DNA of 45,396 nt from a virus. This document shows, in pieces, positions 15,977-25,107 of this stretch (position 1 is the first letter of the stretch; each line of letters opens with the position of its first letter). The stretch is taken from positions 1 through 45,396 of the IMG/VR virus record IMGVR_UViG_3300007609_000040; one strand, 5' to 3'. A program made the position numbers and the translations under genes. The notes under the pieces are model-generated. The model did not search any database. It was not told the origin of the DNA and saw only the letters and a program-made list of their open reading frames with translations.

Positions 15977-18322
15977 ATGAACGATCAATTGTTAAATATC
16001 AAAACCTGTTTTAACCTAAGCAATTCGCCTAAAAGTATTGTTATTACGGATGAAACTGATTATGCTGGCCAATCAATAAACCTTGCAGATGTGAGAGGTG
16101 TTTTAACAATGAGAGACCCGGGTGGGAATATTTTCTACCAAAACACGGATTTCGGTACACCTGATGTTGATGCAGACGTTAGCTTGAGCACTTCTGAAAT
16201 ATCTTTACCATTAGATTCTGAAGGTGAAGTTAAAAGAGGTAGCTACACGGTTATTTATACAATTGACGTATCAGGTACAACTTACGTTAAAACATTCGAG
16301 TATGACTACTCGTTTGATTTACCTACACCTGTTTTAGACTTCACAGTTAATATTAATGCTGCGCAAGTAAAGAGTGTGGATAACACTAACTATGGTGATT
16401 TTCTAACAAGTTTGACAAGATTACAAACGGTTAAATACCCTCAATCTTTAGATCCTGTTATTGCAGACGAAACATCAAGCTTAAAGACTTTTGTAGTAGG
16501 ATCGCCTATATACACTAAGACATGGACTTCTATACTAGAATCTACAGTAGAATTTACTTTAGCTGATGGACTTTGTATTAAAGCTGTACTAAAGGCGGTA
16601 GAAGACCTTAATGTAACCAAGAGCTTATCTCTTTGTGAATCTGTTGATTGCTTAAAAGCACTAGCTGTTAAATATGAAGAAGCAAAGTGTAACAACCCTA
16701 GTTTAGCGAAATCTTTAGAGAAGAAAATAATATTAGCTTCTTACTATTACATGCTTGCTAAAGAGTATGAGTATTGTGGTGAAGAGGAAAAATCAATTGA
16801 ATACTGTGTTAAAATAAAAGATATCGCAGCATCAGAAGGTTGTGATTGCGGTTGTTCAGAAGATGACTTATTACCTGAGATTATTTACCCGTTATATTCA
16901 AATGCCGGCTCAGGAGGTAATATTGTTATTCAATCAGGTGGTGATGGTGTTGACGTTTCAGCTAACACAGTAGGAGGTGTAACAACGTATACACTAACCC
17001 TTAATGATGGTATTACTGAAGCTTTAGGTACAAATTGGCTTAACGGAAATGGTGCTCCTTCATCAAGCTTAGGTAATGTAGGTGATTTTTACATTGAAGA
17101 TGATAGTTCTTTAAAAAATTACTACAAAAAAACAGGGGAAACAACATGGACTCTACAAGGAACCTTAAAAGGTGCTGACGGTGCTGACGGTGCTTCAGTT
17201 ACTTCCGGTATAACTTACGATGGTGATAACCCTGTAGGATCAATAACATTTACCTCTACCGACCTTAACACTGTTATAGAAGAGTTAGCTGCTATAGTTG
17301 ACTCTAACTCAACAACTATAACCGCACACACTAGCCTTATATCCGACAATACAAACGCTATCAATCAAAACGCATCTGATATTTCGGATAACGGAGACAC
17401 TATAAATGCAACAGGCGAAAACCTATCTGACTTAGAAGATAGAACAGAAGAGGGTAACGCTACACTTACTAACGGAAATGGATTTGTAAGGGAAGATGCT
17501 TTTGATGTAGCTAACCAATCAGGATTAACCGCTGATTTAGAAAATACATCCGGAGGTACTTCATATGGTATTGATGGAGCGGGTAGAGCAATTAGACAAG
17601 CTTCAACTAACCTTACTTTTGTAGCATCAAGAGACAATTATGTTGACGTTGATGCTAATGGAGTTTATCAATCAGATGTTCCTTTAGGCGATCCTGAACC
17701 AGCTGTTTCTGCAAATAGAGTCAGAGTAGCAAAAGTATCTACAGATAAAGCATCAATAACAGCGATAGAGGATAAAAGAAGAACATCTTTTGTTACTGCT
17801 GAATCTATAGAGGATGCAACCATAACTGGTGCTAAACTTGAAGAGCTAACTACAGCAAAAACTCAAAACGAAGGAGTTTTAAACATAGAGTATGACACTA
17901 AGGGTAGGGTTTCTGATATAACTGAGAGAAGTCTAAGAGTGCATTTAACAACTAACCAATTAAGAGACTTACATAACACGCCTATAGTAGTAGCTACAGG
18001 TGTGTCTGGAAAATATATGGAGGTTATTTCAGCTAGCATATTCTACATAGATGGAGCTGTAAACTTCAACACAGGAGTTAAACTAGGAGTTAAGTGTCAA
18101 GGATCTTCGGTTAATCAATTTGAAACAACTTCTACTATTTTCGCTAATAACGCAAATACTTACGGTAAATTAACCCAAGTGGACGCAGCTGATGGTGATG
18201 CTCAGTTTATAGCTAGTGGCGATTTAATACTAGAGACTGATGGTGATTTAGGTTCTTCAGGAACTGGTGATGCTTATGTATGCATTACATACAAAATATT
18301 ACCTTCTATAGCTTTTGCTTAA
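15977..18322 (+). CDS. virion appendage / tail fibre-like protein
   Basis: A 781-residue protein. The N-terminal 120 residues form a beta-sandwich-like domain (GSYTVIYTIDVSGTTYVKTF). Residues about 190-300 are helical with many Cys and end in CDCGC. Around 340-420 comes a fibre-type segment with NWLNGNGAPSSSLGNVGDFY, a TWTLQG strand and a short collagen-like GADGADGAS. Residues 430-500 are a trimeric-coil type stretch (ITAHTSLISDNTNAINQNAS). The last 270 residues include ATITGAKLEELTTAKTQ and a beta-rich tip. This architecture is that of trimeric fibres. Its position between capsid and ring proteins makes either a head fibre or a tail appendage possible. Confidence 0.75.
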   Translation: MNDQLLNIKTCFNLSNSPKSIVITDETDYAGQSINLADVRGVLTMRDPGGNIFYQNTDFGTPDVDADVSLSTSEISLPLDSEGEVKRGSYTVIYTIDVSGTTYVKTFEYDYSFDLPTPVLDFTVNINAAQVKSVDNTNYGDFLTSLTRLQTVKYPQSLDPVIADETSSLKTFVVGSPIYTKTWTSILESTVEFTLADGLCIKAVLKAVEDLNVTKSLSLCESVDCLKALAVKYEEAKCNNPSLAKSLEKKIILASYYYMLAKEYEYCGEEEKSIEYCVKIKDIAASEGCDCGCSEDDLLPEIIYPLYSNAGSGGNIVIQSGGDGVDVSANTVGGVTTYTLTLNDGITEALGTNWLNGNGAPSSSLGNVGDFYIEDDSSLKNYYKKTGETTWTLQGTLKGADGADGASVTSGITYDGDNPVGSITFTSTDLNTVIEELAAIVDSNSTTITAHTSLISDNTNAINQNASDISDNGDTINATGENLSDLEDRTEEGNATLTNGNGFVREDAFDVANQSGLTADLENTSGGTSYGIDGAGRAIRQASTNLTFVASRDNYVDVDANGVYQSDVPLGDPEPAVSANRVRVAKVSTDKASITAIEDKRRTSFVTAESIEDATITGAKLEELTTAKTQNEGVLNIEYDTKGRVSDITERSLRVHLTTNQLRDLHNTPIVVATGVSGKYMEVISASIFYIDGAVNFNTGVKLGVKCQGSSVNQFETTSTIFANNANTYGKLTQVDAADGDAQFIASGDLILETDGDLGSSGTGDAYVCITYKILPSIAFA

Positions 18323-18342
18323 TAATTTAAAAACATAGGTAC

Positions 18343-19107
18343 ATGAACTTACAAGAGTTATTAGACTTCATAAACTTAAAGACAAATAAGAATCAGTCAG
18401 GGAATACTTTAACCCCTGACCGATTCAATACAGCTTTGAACGCTGTCAATATTGATTACTTTAAGTTGAAGTACGGTCTTCCTGAAGAATATATTCCTGG
18501 TAGGAGTTTACCTAGGCAATTTTGGGAGTCTACTACTAAGATTACTGATGACTTATCGGTTCACAAAGTTTTAATGGGTGGCTACCTTAGTCAACCTCTT
18601 CAGGTTGATAATTATGGTTATGCAGATAAACCTAGTGATTACGTTCATGTTTCCTCAATGGGTTATAAAAAATCAGTCAACAAAAACGGAGTAAACACAG
18701 AGGTTATAAAGCCGGTAGAGTTACTGACTGATGACCAATGGAACCCAAGATTGTCAAACAGTATATCTAAACCAACGCTTGATTATCCTGTAGCTAGAAT
18801 AGTGGGATCTAAAATTCAATTCGAACCTAAAGACATTAGGAATATCGAGTTTGCTTATTTAAGAATGCCTAGCACACCTTTTTATGATTACACCATTCAG
18901 AACGATAGTATAATCTACTTACCATCAGGTCAAAATCACGATGGTTCTGTTTTAGCTGATGGAACACCAAGTAGGACAACCGAATTAGATTGGCCACTTG
19001 ACAATCATACTGATATAGCTAATATGATTCTTAGTTACGTTTCAGTAAATTTAAGAGAAAACTTTTTATACAAAGATTCTCAAAACCGTAAAAACCAAGG
19101 TATATGA
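18343..19107 (+). CDS. tail connector / ring protein candidate
   Basis: A 254-residue protein, first of three tightly coupled genes of similar size. Helical N-terminus (NLQELLDFINLKTNKNQSG), beta-rich centre (NYGYADKPSDYVHVSSMGYK; RNIEFAYLRMPSTPFYDYTI), and a helical end (DIANMILSYVSVNLRENF). Such small mixed proteins in front of the large muzzle-like gene correspond to the ring or adaptor proteins that link portal and tail in crAss-like podoviruses. The ATGA overlap with the next gene implies translational coupling. The exact ring position cannot be assigned from sequence. Confidence 0.65.
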   Translation: MNLQELLDFINLKTNKNQSGNTLTPDRFNTALNAVNIDYFKLKYGLPEEYIPGRSLPRQFWESTTKITDDLSVHKVLMGGYLSQPLQVDNYGYADKPSDYVHVSSMGYKKSVNKNGVNTEVIKPVELLTDDQWNPRLSNSISKPTLDYPVARIVGSKIQFEPKDIRNIEFAYLRMPSTPFYDYTIQNDSIIYLPSGQNHDGSVLADGTPSRTTELDWPLDNHTDIANMILSYVSVNLRENFLYKDSQNRKNQGI

Positions 19108-19727
19108 CAAAAGCTCAATTAGTTGACTTATTCTTAGATAACCTTTCCGGAGGTGATGCGCCTGATGACGTTAGAGGTAAATACCATCCTTTAGTTATCG
19201 CTAAGTATATCGATGTTGCTTACGCTCAATTCTTATCTGAAACATTAAAGGTATCTCAAGCTAACCTTGATTTCCTTAACATGGATTACTTTAGAAAAAC
19301 CTTTACTGGTATAAGTATTCAAAAGGATTCAAATAGAAATGAGTATTATTCAGAGATACCGGTACCCATAGTTGAGCTACCTAACCAAGAATCCTTAGTG
19401 GTTCACCCTGACAATGATCCAGTTAGTCAATTTACACCACACGGATCAGGTGGGGCTGATGCTGTTTTTGGTGTATTAGAAGTTCATTACCACAACTCAT
19501 CTAACTCATATAGGCTAGAAAACAACAAGGTATACTACCCAGGGATGGGTGATGATTCATGCAAGGTAACAATGAGACTCATACCAATGTTTTCAGCTTT
19601 TGAAAATGAAGATGAAATATACTTACCAACCGGAGGTGAAGCTAGAATGTACGACTTAACTATTCAAACGATGTTGAGAAAAAGAGCTATACCTGAAGAT
19701 ATTAACAACAATAATACCGCTGAATAA
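19104..19727 (+). CDS. tail connector / ring protein candidate
   Basis: A 207-residue protein overlapping the previous gene by four bases (ATGA) and the next by one base (TAATG). N-terminal helices (YHPLVIAKYIDVAYAQFLSET) are followed by beta strands (VFGVLEVHYHNSSNSYRLEN; SCKVTMRLIPMFSAF) and a helical end (GEARMYDLTIQTMLRKR). The plan, helical ends with a beta core, is shared with the genes on each side, suggesting related adaptor roles. No family recognised. Confidence 0.65.
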   Translation: MTKAQLVDLFLDNLSGGDAPDDVRGKYHPLVIAKYIDVAYAQFLSETLKVSQANLDFLNMDYFRKTFTGISIQKDSNRNEYYSEIPVPIVELPNQESLVVHPDNDPVSQFTPHGSGGADAVFGVLEVHYHNSSNSYRLENNKVYYPGMGDDSCKVTMRLIPMFSAFENEDEIYLPTGGEARMYDLTIQTMLRKRAIPEDINNNNTAE

Positions 19728-20533
19728 TGTCTATAACAAACGAAGTAATTGAAAACTCATCCATAAATAAGACTCAAAACAATGCTAGCTTAAAAAGCAT
19801 TAGGTACGTTGTAATGAGTTATTTAAACCGTAAAGGACAATATACCTTATCTAACTACAAAAGGCTTGAGCAAATCGCTTTAGAGGGTTTAACCGAGCTT
19901 AATCTGTATGACTTAGAGACTGTAGAGGTTGCTTACCTCACAATGAACGAGATAGGTATAATCCCCTTCCCTTCAGACATGGTTGATTACACTAAGGTAG
20001 GAATACCTTCAGGAGGTAGGATATATACTCTTACTGTAAATGAAGATATAATTGAGCCAAGATACTCTAAGTGCGGTGATGAGATTTTTGACCCAAACCA
20101 CAATAAAGCAAACTTAGACACTACAGGAGGTTATTACTTTGCAGATCACTTTAGAGGTAACAGATATGTTGGAGGTCTTTACGGGGTTTCCGGAGGTTCT
20201 AACGTTGCTTACGTAAAAATAGATAGACAAAGAAGACAGTTCTTATTTGAGGGTAATGTACCTAGAAGTGAAATTATATTAGAATACATATCAACCGGAG
20301 TAAAACAAGACGGAAGCACAATGGTTCCAACCGAAGCTTTAGAACCATTGAGAAGATGGATTGATATGATTGTTACAGAAAACACACCTAGAGCATCTGA
20401 GTCCGCTATAGCTAGAACTACAAGGGCTTTTGAGGTTGCTTTAGAGAAGATGAGACATTTTATATCTCTACCTACAGCTGATGAGTACAGAGACAAATTT
20501 TACGAATCATTAACACAAGGTATAAAACGATAA
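19727..20533 (+). CDS. tail connector / ring protein candidate
   Basis: A 268-residue protein coupled to both neighbours (TAATG before, one-base gap after). Helical start (GQYTLSNYKRLEQIALEGLT), then NEIGIIPFPSDMVDYTKVGI, a Gly-rich loop, and VKIDRQRRQFLFEG with SEIILEYIS. The C-terminal part is helical (TEALEPLRRWIDMIV; ATTRAFEVALEKMRHFI-like helix). The combination, and its place immediately before the large GGINRD protein, are familiar from structural modules of crAss-like and related marine Bacteroidota phages, where this gene encodes a ring/stabilisation protein. Assignment is by similarity of plan and position. Confidence 0.68.
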   Translation: MSITNEVIENSSINKTQNNASLKSIRYVVMSYLNRKGQYTLSNYKRLEQIALEGLTELNLYDLETVEVAYLTMNEIGIIPFPSDMVDYTKVGIPSGGRIYTLTVNEDIIEPRYSKCGDEIFDPNHNKANLDTTGGYYFADHFRGNRYVGGLYGVSGGSNVAYVKIDRQRRQFLFEGNVPRSEIILEYISTGVKQDGSTMVPTEALEPLRRWIDMIVTENTPRASESAIARTTRAFEVALEKMRHFISLPTADEYRDKFYESLTQGIKR

Positions 20534-20534
20534 G

Positions 20535-23500
20535 ATGGGAGTTATAAAAGATATATTCAAGTATACCGGAGGTATTAATAGAGATGATGAAGATAGAATT
20601 GTGCCTAAAGGAGATGTTAGAAACGCTTTAAATGTTAGATCTTCAACAAGTGATACAGATAATTCAAATTCTGTTAACTTTGTTGTAAGTGATTTAGAAA
20701 TAAATTTAACATCTGTTTTACCTGGTAGCCCGGATTACACGCCCCTAGGTTATGCTGAAGATATAGAAAATAACAATGTTTTTGTTTTTTACCATTCGTA
20801 TGTCTTTATAGAGTTATTAGGTGAAACCGTTGAAATAGAAAAAGGAATTATCGTTAAACTAAACAAAAACACTAATAACTTATCAGTTGTATTAGATGTA
20901 AATAATAGTATTACAAATTTCAGTAAAGATCACTTGATAAACCACGCTAATGTTATTGGTGATTTTCTTTTATGGACTGATGGATATAATCCACCAAGGA
21001 AGATAAATCACGTTAAAGCTTTGAGGTTTACTGAATCAAACGGTACTGATCCGGAAGGTTATTCTGTTATTGATGACCAAGTGATATCCTCAGTAAAACT
21101 ACCACCGAATGAATCACCTCATGTTTTCCCTAAAAAGAAAATTATTTTTCAGGTAGCTTACACTTCTTTAAATGAAGCTTTTAGGCCTGATCCAGCTGGT
21201 GGTGTTATATCTTTAGGTATATTAGAAAGCAATCTTTCTTTACCTAGTGATTCGTTAAGTTTCTATTCAGATAACGATGAAAACAATATAAGTATAACGT
21301 TTCCTAAAACTGACACCGAATTTAACAGAGGTTACAACTTGTATGCTAAAAACCAAAATACTAATGAGTGGGTTTTGGTAAGGAAATACGAGAACCCTAA
21401 TGTAGTTTCAGGGACAGTAAACATAACTATTGGTTTTAATAACCTAGCATCATTATTTAACTCAAACCTTAATCAATCAGTATTTTTCGATGGAGACTTA
21501 TCATCAACATTAACTAAACCCACTTTTGAAGCTGACGTAACAGTTGATGAAGACTACGTATCAACAAACTTGTTAGATACCTTCAGGGAAAAACAGAAAT
21601 TTTATTTCGCTACATCTTATGTGTATACTGATTTTGAACCATCTACAGTTTCACCATATTCAACTACACCTTTTAGATTTCAAGACTTCTCAGATGTACT
21701 TAGTGTTAGATTTAGTACAGGTCACCCTAACGTAAGATCTATAATACTTTACTCTAAAAGAGGTGATGACGGTAATTGGTTTAGAGTAAAAAGGATAGAC
21801 AAGTATGATTCTGAAGGTAATGTATTAATAGAATCAGATAGCACTCACACTTATGACTTTAATGCTACAGAGTTATTTGAAGGAGTAGATCAAGCTGATT
21901 TCGCTAGACCGTTTGATTATGTTCCTTTGAAAGCTAAATGCCAGGAATTACTTAACACCGGAAACCTTGTTTATGCTAACTATTTAGAAGGTTACGATAG
22001 TGTTGATGTGGATATGAATATATCAGTGATACAAGATAACGGGTTACTACCTAACAAACCTTTTGTATCATACGATGTTGAAAAAATATCTAATAACAAC
22101 TTCTTCCTGTATAACTTCCAATTACAAGATTATGATGGGGGTGATATACCTATACTTTCTGTAATAAATTTTGTAGAAGGATTTGAGTATTTTTACCAAG
22201 GTATCAGTTTTGATATAATTGAAGACATGGCGAAGTTAAGTAATACTGAGGCTTATTCTTTAAATGGTAATGACGGTGTTCTAATAACCACAAAATATTC
22301 AAATAACACTTTAGATTGGATTAGTAAATACGAGGATTACCCAACTTTTAAATCAGGTGGAAAGTACAAAATAGGTGTAATGTATAGCGATGACGCTAAC
22401 CGGTCAACCGTTGTAAACATAGATAGACCTAACAATGATATTATCATACCTTTCTTTAACCATAACAATCCTTTCCCTAACGAAAGTGGTGTATACAAGA
22501 CGTGGTACAGAAATCTTCTTAAATGGGAGATAAAAAGCAAACCACCTGAATGGGCTACAAGATATCAAATAGTTTACACTGACTGCTTAAATGTAGCTGA
22601 GTCTTTCTATGTTTCAGCAACAGGTGAGACAACTAATTCTGAAGACGATGAAATATCTGACGTTAGCTTTGATTATTATTACGATCCTAACACAGAGGAA
22701 AGAATAGATGATTACACTTTTCAAGAGGGTGATAAAGTAAGGTTTATAGCTTACGCTGATGATAACTACTCATCATCTTCATTCGAATTATTTGATAACT
22801 ACATAGAGGTAGATTTACTAGGTTATGATACTTCATCAAAAGTATTTAATGTAAGAAAATCAGACTACCCTACAGGAACTGGCCAAACTAGATATAAGGT
22901 AGAAATATTTAGACCTATAAAAGAATCTCAAAACGTTATATACAGAGAGAGAGGTTTGGAATACGAGATTGGTAATCCTGGATCTGAATCTAGATACCAT
23001 AAAGGACATTTATCAAATCAAAGTCCTAGCAATCTAGAAACATCACCAGCAACAGGTATTATAATTAGAGGGGACTTCTTCAAGAGAAGGGTTAGAGTTA
23101 AAGAAGGAGGTGCTTTTGTTAGTTCTGTATTGGATGAATCAAAGAGTATTTCAACCAAGTATTACAATAACTTATCCAACAAAGGAAGGTTAAACATACA
23201 ATCTGATTCTTTACAACAAAAATGGTTTAAAGCCGGACTTAGACATGGAGGTAAATTTATTGAGAATACTCAAGTCAATAATTTATCTAGGTTTGATTTT
23301 AACGATAAGATTGAGTTATCTGAAAAGTACGGTTCCATAAGTAAGACGATCGAGGTTGGATTTACCTTGAAAGCTTTACAGCAATACAATGTATCATCCA
23401 TATACATAGGTAGAACACAAACCTTAGATTCAGAAGGTCAAACTAACTTAGCTTTGACTAATACTATTTTTGGTACAGTAAACCCTTCTACCGATAACTA

Positions 23501-24278
23501 TGGTTGTGAGCATCCTGAAAGTGTAAGGAAAGACCACAGGAACCTTTACTTTTTTGATGTTAACAACGGACTTGTTATACGTAACTCACCAAACGGAAGT
23601 GTACCTATATCTGATTACAAAATGGTTTCTTACTTTAGGAATAAAGCTAAAGAAACGTTATCTAATGAATCCATAAAGGTTATAGGTAATATCGATAAAG
23701 AATACAAGGAGTATGTATTATCATTCGTAGGATCATCTAACGATGAGACAATAGCTTTTCATGAAAGAGAGAATAGATGGAAGACCTTCTATAGTTATAC
23801 ACCTGAAGGAACAGCTAACATCGGAGATCAAGCGTATGTTTTAATTGGTGATAAAATATACAAGCTTAACGCAGGAGACACTTACGGTAACTTAACTGGT
23901 AATCAAAACGACATGGAGATTGAATTTATAATGAATGAATCACCTCAAAAAGTAAAAGTATTTGAAAGTGTAGCTGTAAATTCAAACTTACCATTTAGTC
24001 TTCCTGAAATAACGGTTCCGGCCAAGCAAAGTAATAACAACCAAGTAAGACAATCCAGGTTGATAGAATCTAAATTCGAAAGAAAAGAAGGTGTTTATTA
24101 TGCTGAGTTGCTTAAAGACTTAAATACACCTAACTTTAGTACTGAATTGTTAGCATTAATAAACGGAGACGAAATGAGAGGTCAATCCATAAAGTTCAAG
24201 CTTATTTATCAAGGTGAAGAAGCTTTTGTAATGGACTCATTTTTACTGCATGCAAACCCAAGTGAATTAAGTTTATAA
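20535..24278 (+). CDS. large tail hub / muzzle-like protein
   Basis: A 1247-residue beta-rich protein. Its start, DIFKYTGGINRDDEDRIVP followed by KGDVRNALNVRSSTSDT, matches the hallmark beginning of the big tail protein of crAss-like and related phages (TGG-N-D-D-R-P-G-A-N-V-R), called muzzle in the crAss001 structure. The body is long strands with repeated Tyr/Asp turns, as in a propeller, for example NIGDQAYVLIGDKIYKL. The last 120 residues (PFSLPEITVPAKQSNNNQ) return to helix and strand. It would form the distal tube controlling DNA release. It follows the ring genes by one base and is followed by small tail genes with one-base spacing. Family naming is from memory of the N-terminal motif. 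Confidence 0.75.
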   Translation: MGVIKDIFKYTGGINRDDEDRIVPKGDVRNALNVRSSTSDTDNSNSVNFVVSDLEINLTSVLPGSPDYTPLGYAEDIENNNVFVFYHSYVFIELLGETVEIEKGIIVKLNKNTNNLSVVLDVNNSITNFSKDHLINHANVIGDFLLWTDGYNPPRKINHVKALRFTESNGTDPEGYSVIDDQVISSVKLPPNESPHVFPKKKIIFQVAYTSLNEAFRPDPAGGVISLGILESNLSLPSDSLSFYSDNDENNISITFPKTDTEFNRGYNLYAKNQNTNEWVLVRKYENPNVVSGTVNITIGFNNLASLFNSNLNQSVFFDGDLSSTLTKPTFEADVTVDEDYVSTNLLDTFREKQKFYFATSYVYTDFEPSTVSPYSTTPFRFQDFSDVLSVRFSTGHPNVRSIILYSKRGDDGNWFRVKRIDKYDSEGNVLIESDSTHTYDFNATELFEGVDQADFARPFDYVPLKAKCQELLNTGNLVYANYLEGYDSVDVDMNISVIQDNGLLPNKPFVSYDVEKISNNNFFLYNFQLQDYDGGDIPILSVINFVEGFEYFYQGISFDIIEDMAKLSNTEAYSLNGNDGVLITTKYSNNTLDWISKYEDYPTFKSGGKYKIGVMYSDDANRSTVVNIDRPNNDIIIPFFNHNNPFPNESGVYKTWYRNLLKWEIKSKPPEWATRYQIVYTDCLNVAESFYVSATGETTNSEDDEISDVSFDYYYDPNTEERIDDYTFQEGDKVRFIAYADDNYSSSSFELFDNYIEVDLLGYDTSSKVFNVRKSDYPTGTGQTRYKVEIFRPIKESQNVIYRERGLEYEIGNPGSESRYHKGHLSNQSPSNLETSPATGIIIRGDFFKRRVRVKEGGAFVSSVLDESKSISTKYYNNLSNKGRLNIQSDSLQQKWFKAGLRHGGKFIENTQVNNLSRFDFNDKIELSEKYGSISKTIEVGFTLKALQQYNVSSIYIGRTQTLDSEGQTNLALTNTIFGTVNPSTDNYGCEHPESVRKDHRNLYFFDVNNGLVIRNSPNGSVPISDYKMVSYFRNKAKETLSNESIKVIGNIDKEYKEYVLSFVGSSNDETIAFHERENRWKTFYSYTPEGTANIGDQAYVLIGDKIYKLNAGDTYGNLTGNQNDMEIEFIMNESPQKVKVFESVAVNSNLPFSLPEITVPAKQSNNNQVRQSRLIESKFERKEGVYYAELLKDLNTPNFSTELLALINGDEMRGQSIKFKLIYQGEEAFVMDSFLLHANPSELSL

Positions 24279-24279
24279 T

Positions 24280-24606
24280 ATGGCTTTGAAAATACAATAC
24301 AGAAATAGACCTACTAACTCAAGGGAGTATAAGCTACAAAAAGGAGTAGACAGAATAGTACGTAATGATACTGATGGTTTGTTTTTTTACATAGTAACTT
24401 TCATAGGTAACTCTCTAGGTTTAAATAATTTCAATCTTGATGTATACCGAATAAAAGAAAAAAAGAGGGAATATATAACCACATTCCACTTAGGCGATGA
24501 AGGTAAACTTCCGATACTAATATCATCAGAAGTATCTTCGTTATCACTTCCCGATCCGGAAGAGGAATCACCTTACTCATATCATTATTCACAACATTAT
24601 TTATAA
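24280..24606 (+). CDS. small tail-region protein
   Basis: A 108-residue protein beginning one base after the muzzle-like gene. Mostly beta strands (DGLFFYIVTFIGNSLGLNNF, DVYRIKEKKREYITTFHLG), with a short acidic then Tyr/His-rich end (EEESPYSYHYSQHYL). No signal peptide, no known family. It is probably a small structural or assembly protein of the tail. Confidence 0.6.
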   Translation: MALKIQYRNRPTNSREYKLQKGVDRIVRNDTDGLFFYIVTFIGNSLGLNNFNLDVYRIKEKKREYITTFHLGDEGKLPILISSEVSSLSLPDPEEESPYSYHYSQHYL

Positions 24607-24612
24607 AACAAA

Positions 24613-25104
24613 ATGAATAAACTAACAGCTTTTTACGAAAAACTAGACAGCTTACTTGATGATGGTGTTGCTAAAAACTTCATCACACCAAGTAAACACA
24701 ATGATCTATTAAGGGATTTGATAGATGCGGTAAAAGATCAAACATCTACATGGGTTTCAAAAACCATATCCTATGAAGATATCCAAATAAATAGTACGAC
24801 AAATGAAGTTCAAGTACTAATAGGTGAGGATGGCTATGAGCAAAACGCATGCAGGATTGAAGTAACAACACCATTCGCAGGGTCAGGTATCTTATCATTA
24901 GATTTATCAGTAGGTGATTCAAGTGATAATGAAAAGTATGCTTATGATGTCGATTGCTTAGTATTAAGCGATGAAAGATACACGATACCATCAAAATCAG
25001 ATGGAGCTATCAAAGCTTATTTCACAGGGTCGGGTTCAGACTTAAACTCTTTGACTCAAGGAGAATTAACTGTATATTTGAGAAAAGAACCATATAAATT
25101 ATAA
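24613..25104 (+). CDS. tail-region beta-sandwich protein
   Basis: A 163-residue protein. Residues 1-45 are helical (LTAFYEKLDSLLDDGVAKNF, HNDLLRDLIDAVKDQ); residues 50-160 look like an eight-stranded sandwich (EVQVLIGEDGYEQNACRIEV; GILSLDLSVGDSSDN; GELTVYLRKEPYKL). A helical attachment plus beta domain is a common form for small fibre or baseplate subunits. It lies three bases before the fibre gene and may connect the fibre to the tail. Confidence 0.6.
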   Translation: MNKLTAFYEKLDSLLDDGVAKNFITPSKHNDLLRDLIDAVKDQTSTWVSKTISYEDIQINSTTNEVQVLIGEDGYEQNACRIEVTTPFAGSGILSLDLSVGDSSDNEKYAYDVDCLVLSDERYTIPSKSDGAIKAYFTGSGSDLNSLTQGELTVYLRKEPYKL

Positions 25105-25107
25105 AAA

